From Acidobacteriota bacterium (lineage in GTDB: Bacteria > Acidobacteriota > Vicinamibacteria > Vicinamibacterales > JACQTH01), in the NCBI GenBank assembly GCA_016210935.1, contig JACQTH010000291.1:1-13955 (forward strand): 13,955 bases of DNA, given 5' to 3'. The position numbers and the translations under genes are program-made. Below the pieces are notes generated by a model. The model searched no databases and was not told the DNA's origin. It worked only from the letters and a program-made list of their open reading frames with translations. This document shows, one piece after another, positions 1 through 4,698 of the stretch. The stretch's first letter is position 1, and each line of letters starts with the position of its first letter.

Positions 1-145
1 GATTCCAGACTGCCGGCCGTGTGCGGCGGCACGAAGTCGTGGGCTGACCCGGGCCACAAGCGCACAGTTGCGTCACAGGCCCGGTGTGTTTGAATTCAGC
101 CGACGCGTTCGGCGGGAGAACAGACGCCTCGTGGAAGCCCTCACC
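1..145. other. Left-edge stretch with no recognisable gene
   Basis: I see no domain or RNA gene here. The frame of the following cyclase is open from a TTG at 68 and has a GTG at 131, so part of this stretch could be coding. The 26 residues it would add before the ATG at 146 are Arg-rich and do not resemble a signal or domain. A GGGAG at 114-118 is 12 nt before the GTG at 131. Confidence 0.4.
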
Positions 146-1372
146 ATGCGATCCGTAGGCCGGCGAACGAGACTCTTCAGTCGAGACGATGCGTTCCTGC
201 TGGCGGGGTTCGGCCTCGCGCTCGTCGTGGTGTTCTCGAAGCAGCTTTCGTTCGCCATGCAAGTGGCCCGCGACATCGAGCAAAGCTATGGGCTCTCGCT
301 GATCCCGGCGCTCATGATTCTTTCGGTCATCTTCGTGCTGCACCAGCAGGCGAAGTGGCAGGAAAGCAAGGCGCACGCGCAGACGGTCGCGGCCGAGGCG
401 CGGCAGGTCCAGGAACGCGCGCAGGAGCTCGAGCGGCTCGTCGTCTTTGGTCAAGCCCTTGGCCGATCGCTCGATCTGAAAGCGATTCGCGACGTCACGC
501 TTCAGCACTTGCCGCATCTGCTTCACGGGCGTCAGCCCTGGGTCCTGGCGCGTGTCAGCGCACGCAGCCACTGGGAGTCGCTCGTTACCGGGACCGAGGA
601 GACTCCGGAAATGGAGCTGGCGCGTGAGGCGATTGCCGACCGGGCCCTCGCGATGGCGGGCCCGAAGCTTCAGCAGACCGGCATCGATTTCGACTCGGAC
701 GTCTGCTTCCCGATGATGGCCGGTGACATGCCGATGGGCGTGCTCGGCGTGCCCCAGGGCGCCGAGCCGTTGCCGGAGGCCCAGCGCCGCGTGCTGGCGG
801 CGGTCGCGACGATGCTCGCCTTTTCGGTGAAGAACGCGGACCTGTTCCGCGAAGTTCGCGAGAACAGCCTCCGCGACATGCTGACCGGCTGCTTCAACCG
901 GGCGCATGGAATGGAAGTCGCCGAGATGGAGCTGCGCCGGGCGCGCCGCACGTCGTTGCCGGTGTCGGTCATCATGTTCGACATCGATCATTTCAAGAAG
1001 ATCAACGACACCTGGGGACACCTCTGCGGCGACGCCGTCTTGTCAACCGTGGGTCAGCGGATGCGGGACTCGCTGCGGGCCAGCGATCTGAAATGCCGGT
1101 ACGGCGGCGAAGAGTTCATGATCGTCCTCCCGGAGACCCCGCTCGACGGCGCCCAACGCGTGGCCGAGACCCTGCGCCGGGAGCTGGCGGACATTCAGAT
1201 TCCGTGGGGCGGGAAGACCTTGACGGTGACGGCAAGCTTCGGCGTCACGACGGCGGAACCAGGCGAGCTCGATACGAAGGCGATCCTGGGCCGGGCCGAT
1301 CGGGCGCTGTACCACGCGAAGCGGGACGGGCGGAACTGCGTGCGCTCCGCGATCGAAGCCGTCGTCGCATAG
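146..1372 (+). CDS. Membrane-anchored diguanylate cyclase (GGDEF domain)
   Basis: Predicted to make cyclic di-GMP from two GTP at the inner membrane. From the ATG at 146 the protein has 408 residues. Two hydrophobic segments (about 16-36 and 50-66) are followed by a charged, probably coiled helix (68-100), a weakly conserved GAF-like sensor region (about 100-240) and a GGDEF domain (about 245-405). The active-site loop is GGEEF at 320-324. An RASD at 311-314, five residues before it, fits the RxxD product-inhibition I-site. The metal-binding segment FDIDHFKKIND is intact, so the enzyme should be active. I chose ATG 146 because a GGAAG at 133-137 sits 8 nt before it and it places the protein just before the first membrane segment. 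GTG 131 and TTG 68 are alternatives. The cyclase assignment is firm; the input signal is unknown. The gene is convergent with the next one. Confidence 0.9.
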   Translation: MRSVGRRTRLFSRDDAFLLAGFGLALVVVFSKQLSFAMQVARDIEQSYGLSLIPALMILSVIFVLHQQAKWQESKAHAQTVAAEARQVQERAQELERLVVFGQALGRSLDLKAIRDVTLQHLPHLLHGRQPWVLARVSARSHWESLVTGTEETPEMELAREAIADRALAMAGPKLQQTGIDFDSDVCFPMMAGDMPMGVLGVPQGAEPLPEAQRRVLAAVATMLAFSVKNADLFREVRENSLRDMLTGCFNRAHGMEVAEMELRRARRTSLPVSVIMFDIDHFKKINDTWGHLCGDAVLSTVGQRMRDSLRASDLKCRYGGEEFMIVLPETPLDGAQRVAETLRRELADIQIPWGGKTLTVTASFGVTTAEPGELDTKAILGRADRALYHAKRDGRNCVRSAIEAVVA

Positions 1373-1378
1373 TAGTTA

Positions 1379-1465
1379 GTGAATTGGTGAATTCGTGAAT
1401 TGGTGAACTGGGGACTTGTCGCTGTCGCCCATTCACGAATTCACCAATTTAATTCACCAATTCAC
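1379..1465. repeat. GTGAATTGG-type inverted repeat array between convergent genes
   Basis: The left arm (1379-1413) is built of GTGAATTG and GTGAATTC units. The right arm (1428-1465) is its reverse complement in the same order, with a perfect 15-base match of GTGAATTGGTGAATT at the outer ends. Transcribed from either strand it would fold into a long A/T-rich hairpin. It begins 6 nt after the cyclase stop, and its last bases supply the TGA stop of the minus-strand membrane peptide. It may act as a bidirectional terminator, but there is no clean GC stem plus U-tract. Confidence 0.75.
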
Positions 1466-1611
1466 ACGACTCTCCTCCCCGAGACCAACCGCCCCAGCAG
1501 CATCACGATTGCCACGATCAACAGGATGTAGATGAAGTTGCCCAGCGTGTAGCCGCTCACCATTCCCAACAGCCACATCAGGATCAGAATGATCGCGATG
1601 GTCTCGAGCAT
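1462..1611 (-). CDS. Lmo0937-family small membrane protein (49 aa)
   Basis: A 49-residue protein that is almost wholly two hydrophobic helices (about 2-20 and 22-42) with a basic tail GRRVV. The pattern of MLETIAIILILMWLLG, then SGYTLGNFIYILL, then RLVSGRR matches the Lmo0937/DUF5670 family of tiny bacterial membrane proteins, whose molecular role is not known. Some members are stress-associated. The start is well defined by a strong Shine-Dalgarno; a longer reading to 1650 adds 13 unrelated residues. The TGA stop lies in the GTGAATT unit of the adjoining repeat array, so the array may have trimmed or replaced the original 3' end. It lies 137 nt downstream of the fabZ-like gene on the same strand and could be co-transcribed with it. 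Confidence 0.8.
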   Translation of the reverse strand: MLETIAIILILMWLLGMVSGYTLGNFIYILLIVAIVMLLGRLVSGRRVV

Positions 1612-1615
1612 GTGG

Positions 1616-1622
1616 TCCTCCC
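1616..1622 (-). promoter_or_regulatory. Shine-Dalgarno of the Lmo0937-family gene
   Basis: On the minus strand GGGAGGA lies 4 nt before the ATG at 1611. It is one of the few strong ribosome-binding sites in the window and decides the start of the 49-residue protein over upstream ATGs. Confidence 0.75.
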
Positions 1623-1748
1623 AGGCCGACATTTCCCTTCCAGCGGCCAAGCTTCAACTTGGTCCGACCGCAGTCGACGGCCCTGTGGAGTGCAATCGAA
1701 ATGCCGCAGGCAGTTCGGCTCAGGTTGTGGAGGGTTCCAGAACCTTCG

Positions 1749-2195
1749 TCAGGCAAGCGGACCGAGCGCAAACGTCATCTGGCCCTCGACCACAATCTTT
1801 CCGTCGACGCGCGCGACGCCGCGCAGCATTCCCATGCGGCTGCGCAGGCGTCTGACGGTCGCCTCGATCGTCACGACGTCACCGGGATGGACCTGACGCC
1901 GGTACCGGACGCGCTCGATACCGGCGAAGAAAATCAGCTTCTCGCGATTCTCGGGTTTCGACAGGATCAGGATGGCGCCGACCTGGGCAACGGCCTCGGT
2001 GAGGATCGTCGGTGGCAGGACAGGTCGCTTGCCCGGCCGATGCGCGAGATAGCGCTCGTTCAGCGACACGTTCTTGATGCCGACGATTCGCTTGTCCGGC
2101 TCGAATTCGATGATGCGGTCCACGAGCAGAAAGGGAAACCGGTGCGGCAGAATCCGTTCGATGACGGTATAGTCGAGAGGAGGGGAAAGATCCAT
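1749..2195 (-). CDS. fabZ: FabZ-like 3-hydroxyacyl-ACP dehydratase, divergent active-site loop
   Basis: A hot-dog fold dehydratase of 148 residues, the usual FabZ length, expected to remove water from 3-hydroxyacyl-ACP in fatty acid elongation. The N-terminus ILPHRFPFLLVDRI (15-28) is classic FabZ, as is FAGIERVRYRRQVHPGD (90-106). The catalytic His is H52 (AHRPG) and the catalytic Glu is E67 (LTEAVAQ). The loop between them reads AHRPGKRPVLPPTIL where typical FabZ has GHFPGxPVMPGVL. It therefore carries one extra residue, making the His-Glu spacing 15 instead of 14, and has lost the second loop Gly. It is probably an accessory paralogue, since no other fab or lpx gene is nearby. The ATG at 2195 has no visible Shine-Dalgarno; the repeat array begins only a few bases upstream. 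Confidence 0.85.
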   Translation of the reverse strand: MDLSPPLDYTVIERILPHRFPFLLVDRIIEFEPDKRIVGIKNVSLNERYLAHRPGKRPVLPPTILTEAVAQVGAILILSKPENREKLIFFAGIERVRYRRQVHPGDVVTIEATVRRLRSRMGMLRGVARVDGKIVVEGQMTFALGPLA

Positions 2196-2201
2196 GGTGG
2201 C

Positions 2202-2337
2202 ATTTGGTGATTTGGTGAACGGGTGATTTGGTGAATGAAATTGATGAATTGACGAATTGATGATTTGATCGATTCAGTACATCGACACCACCAGATCAGC
2301 CAGCTCACCAAGTCACGAAATCACGAAATCACCAAAT
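2202..2337. repeat. TTGGTGATTT-type inverted repeat array in a divergent promoter region
   Basis: Nearly all of the 146-nt gap between the divergent fabZ-like and phosphatase starts is made of GTGA/TTGG units. ATTTGGTGATTT at 2202-2213 is matched by a perfect 12-base reverse complement at 2326-2337, with looser copies between (GATTTGGTGAATG, GATGAATTGACGAATTG, and GTCACGAAATCACGAAATC on the other arm). It belongs to the same style of repeat as 1379-1465. Any promoter for either gene must lie in or across this array. I could not pick convincing -35/-10 boxes. Confidence 0.75.
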
Positions 2338-2341
2338 CTTC

Positions 2342-4099
2342 ATGACACAGTATAGTCCGACGCACGAGCACGAGCTGCTCCGAACGCTGTTCGATTTGGG
2401 CCGCGAGGTGACCGCCGTCCTGGATCACGACGAGCTCCTTCAGAAAATCCCGCAGCTCATCGCCCGGCTCATCGATTTTCAGGCGTTCGCCGTCTACCTG
2501 CTCGACGCCAGGAAGGGGGAGCTGTCGATCGCCTATTCCGTGGGGTATCCGGAATCGCGCACCGGTCTTCGGCTGAAGGTCGGCGAAGGACTCGTGGGCG
2601 CGGCGGTCGCCGAGGAGCGGCCGCTCGTCGTGAACGATGTGCGCCGGGATCCGCGATACGTGGAAGCGGTGCCGGGATCGAACGCGGAGCTGGTCGTGCC
2701 GCTGCGGCGGAAAGGCAAGACGATCGGCGCGCTGAACCTCCTCAGCCGGCATGCGGGTCAATTCACGGAAAACGACGCCGCGGTCCTCCGCCAGTTCGGC
2801 GCCCACGTCGCGGTGGCGCTCGAGAACGCGCGGCTGTTCGAGCGCGAGCGGGAGTACGGCGAGACGCTGGAAACGCTCGCCGACATCGGGCGCGAGGTGT
2901 CGTCGATTCTCGACCCCGACGAGCTGCTCACCCGTATCGCGCACCTGCTGAAGCGCGTCATCGATTACCGCACGTTTGGCATCCTGCTGCTCAACAGCGA
3001 GACGGGCGAGCTCGAGATGAAGCTTGCCCTCCAGTACGGTGAAAAGGTCGCCGTGCCGAAGGTCAAGCTGGGCGAAGGCATCGTCGGCCACGCGGCGCTG
3101 CACAGGGCCCCGGTGCTCGTTTCGGATGTCACGAAAGATCCACGGTACCTGAAGGTCGTCGAGGATGTGCGATCGGAGCTGGCCATCCCGCTCCTGCTCA
3201 AGGATCGCTGTATCGGGGTCTTCGATCTCGAGAGCCCGGAGCTCGACGCCTTCCACAAAGGCCATGTCGAGATCCTGACCCTGCTCGCCAGTCACGCCGC
3301 GGTCGCCATCGAGAACGCGCGGTTGTATCACGAGATCGTCGCCAACGAGGAACGTCTCGAGCGCGAGCTGCGATTTGCCCAGCGCGTCCAGGTGGCGCTG
3401 CTGCCGACCGAGCTCCCGAAAAAGCTGAAGGGCGTCGATGTCGCCGCCCGGTTCGAGCCGGCGCGCGAGCTCGGGGGCGACCTCTACGACCTGCTCCTGC
3501 CCGACACGCACACGCTCGTGATTTCCGTCGGCGACGTTTCTGGAAAGGGCATTCCGGCGGCCCTGTATGGCGCCGTGGCCGGCGAGCTGGTGCGATCGCG
3601 CACGTTCCGGCGTCGCTATCTTCCCGAACGATCTCGCCCTGGCGCCGTGCTGGAGTCGATCAACACCATCCTCCACGAGCGCCAGCTCGAATCGTATTAC
3701 TGCACGCTGTGCTACGCGCTCTTCGATTTGAAGCGGCGGACGGTGGCGTTCGCGAATTCAGGACTGCCGTTCCCCCTGCACTCGACGAGCGAAGGATGCG
3801 AGCAGATCAAGGTCTCGGGGCTTCCGCTCGGGACGTTTCCCGGTTCGACGTACGACGAGGTGGCGTTTCCCTTTGTCAAAGGGGACACGTACGTCTTCTG
3901 CTCGGATGGGATATTCGAGGCGCAGAACGTGCGCGGAGAGGATTTCGGGATCGACCGGCTGTGTGAGATCGTGCAGCGGAACCGGGAGCTTCCCGCCGCA
4001 CGGCTGGCCGAGACGATCTTCAACGCCGTCACGGCGTTTCGCGGCGACACGCCCGCCACCGACGACATGACGGCGGTTGTGGCGAAGATTACGAGCTAA
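2342..4099 (+). CDS. GAF-GAF-SpoIIE (PP2C-type) serine phosphatase
   Basis: A soluble 585-residue signalling phosphatase of the RsbU/SpoIIE class, expected to dephosphorylate a Ser/Thr-phosphorylated regulator such as an anti-anti-sigma (STAS) protein. Two tandem GAF domains (about 20-165 and 185-335) resemble each other: both have DHDELL/DPDELL, a GEGLVG/GEGIVG turn and VNDVRRDPRY/VSDVTKDPRY. A signalling helix with the RsbU-type LRFAQRVQVALLP follows (about 340-370), then the phosphatase domain (about 370-583). The acidic metal-binding residues are all visible: GGD at 378-380, D398 in GDVSGKG, D522-G523 in CSDGIF, and D574-D575 in TDDMT. The enzyme should be active. No anti-sigma kinase or STAS partner lies nearby. 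The ATG at 2342 comes directly after the repeat array with no Shine-Dalgarno. Its stop overlaps the 3' end of the convergent lipoprotein gene. Confidence 0.93.
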   Translation: MTQYSPTHEHELLRTLFDLGREVTAVLDHDELLQKIPQLIARLIDFQAFAVYLLDARKGELSIAYSVGYPESRTGLRLKVGEGLVGAAVAEERPLVVNDVRRDPRYVEAVPGSNAELVVPLRRKGKTIGALNLLSRHAGQFTENDAAVLRQFGAHVAVALENARLFEREREYGETLETLADIGREVSSILDPDELLTRIAHLLKRVIDYRTFGILLLNSETGELEMKLALQYGEKVAVPKVKLGEGIVGHAALHRAPVLVSDVTKDPRYLKVVEDVRSELAIPLLLKDRCIGVFDLESPELDAFHKGHVEILTLLASHAAVAIENARLYHEIVANEERLERELRFAQRVQVALLPTELPKKLKGVDVAARFEPARELGGDLYDLLLPDTHTLVISVGDVSGKGIPAALYGAVAGELVRSRTFRRRYLPERSRPGAVLESINTILHERQLESYYCTLCYALFDLKRRTVAFANSGLPFPLHSTSEGCEQIKVSGLPLGTFPGSTYDEVAFPFVKGDTYVFCSDGIFEAQNVRGEDFGIDRLCEIVQRNRELPAARLAETIFNAVTAFRGDTPATDDMTAVVAKITS

Positions 4100-4455
4100 T
4101 TTCCCAGCACTCTCAACTTGTCTTCCCGCACGTGCAGGCCCAGCGCCCGGCCGCCGACGGTCCCGACATCGTTGACCTTTCCGGTGACCCGAACGCGCGC
4201 GCCGCGCGTCGGCACGCGGGAACCCTGCGAGAGGACCGTAATCTCACCCGTGCCGTCGTCGATCTTATAGACCTTGAACGGAACGAGCGGGACGCCCCAT
4301 GAGCTGGTCACGACGCCTTCGACCTGAACCTTCTTGTCGTGATACCGCACGGGGTTGTCCTTCAGCTGCGAGATCCTCGGGCTCCGCAGACCGCACGCCG
4401 GCACGACGAGCGAGGCGAGCAGGAGGACGGCGAAGAACCGGTGGTGTCGACCCAT
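4096..4455 (-). CDS. Small lipoprotein with an OB-fold-like domain
   Basis: A 119-residue predicted lipoprotein. A basic start (MGRHHR) and hydrophobic run (FFAVLLLASLVV) lead to a lipobox VPAC with the acylated Cys at 21. The rest (about 29-115) looks like one small beta-barrel of OB type. VRYHDKKVQVEGVV, VYKIDDGTGEITVLS, and GARVRVTGKV followed by VGTVGGRALGLHVRED match the strand pattern of nucleic-acid or haem-chaperone OB folds, and DDGTGEI is typical. The ligand is unknown. The start at 4455 is chosen because a GGAG lies 6 nt before it and the signal sequence begins there; a longer reading to 4566 adds 37 residues of no signal character. The stop codons of this gene and the phosphatase overlap by 4 nt on opposite strands. 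Confidence 0.75.
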   Translation of the reverse strand: MGRHHRFFAVLLLASLVVPACGLRSPRISQLKDNPVRYHDKKVQVEGVVTSSWGVPLVPFKVYKIDDGTGEITVLSQGSRVPTRGARVRVTGKVNDVGTVGGRALGLHVREDKLRVLGN

Positions 4456-4698
4456 GTGCCGCTCCGTGTGACCGTGAGCCACGACGAGAAAAATGGTCGC
4501 GCTCGAATCGTGAACGTCGTGCAGCGGGGTGCGGCGATGCCAGCGCCTGCCTGTTTTGTTATGCACCCCGGTGACCCGGCGCGACCACCCACCGGTTCAT
4601 CAAAAGCTATGCCCGCGTCGAGCCGATAAGAAACAGGGGAGTTTTCCGCCTTTCGGCGTTTCCAGCGTCCTGTCCCGGGGACGCTCGCGTGACCTCCT
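4456..4698. other. Divergent intergenic region between lipoprotein and ATPase fusion
   Basis: This 243-nt gap must hold the promoters for both flanking genes. A GGAG at 4462-4465 on the minus strand is the likely ribosome-binding site of the lipoprotein. Near the right end a small hairpin CGCCTTTCGGCG (about 4650) and the palindrome GTCCCGGGGAC (about 4673-4683) precede the ATPase start. I see no reliable sigma-70 or sigma-54 promoter, and no riboswitch fold I can name. Confidence 0.4.

Noticed and set aside
1733..1744. Terminator after the FabZ-like gene
   Set aside because: The 5-bp stem GGTTC/GAACC is weak and has no U-tract on the minus strand.
1659..2210. Plus-strand open frame opposite the FabZ-like gene
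   Set aside because: The minus strand has the full FabZ motif set including catalytic His and Glu; the plus-strand product resembles nothing.
1379..2337. CRISPR array
   Set aside because: Units are 7-10 nt, lack unique spacers of constant length and are mirrored. No cas gene is present.
2321..3676. 451-codon minus-strand open frame opposite the phosphatase
   Set aside because: It lies antisense to a gene with complete GAF and SpoIIE motifs, is rich in Arg, Gln and His of no recognisable family, and is explained by high GC.
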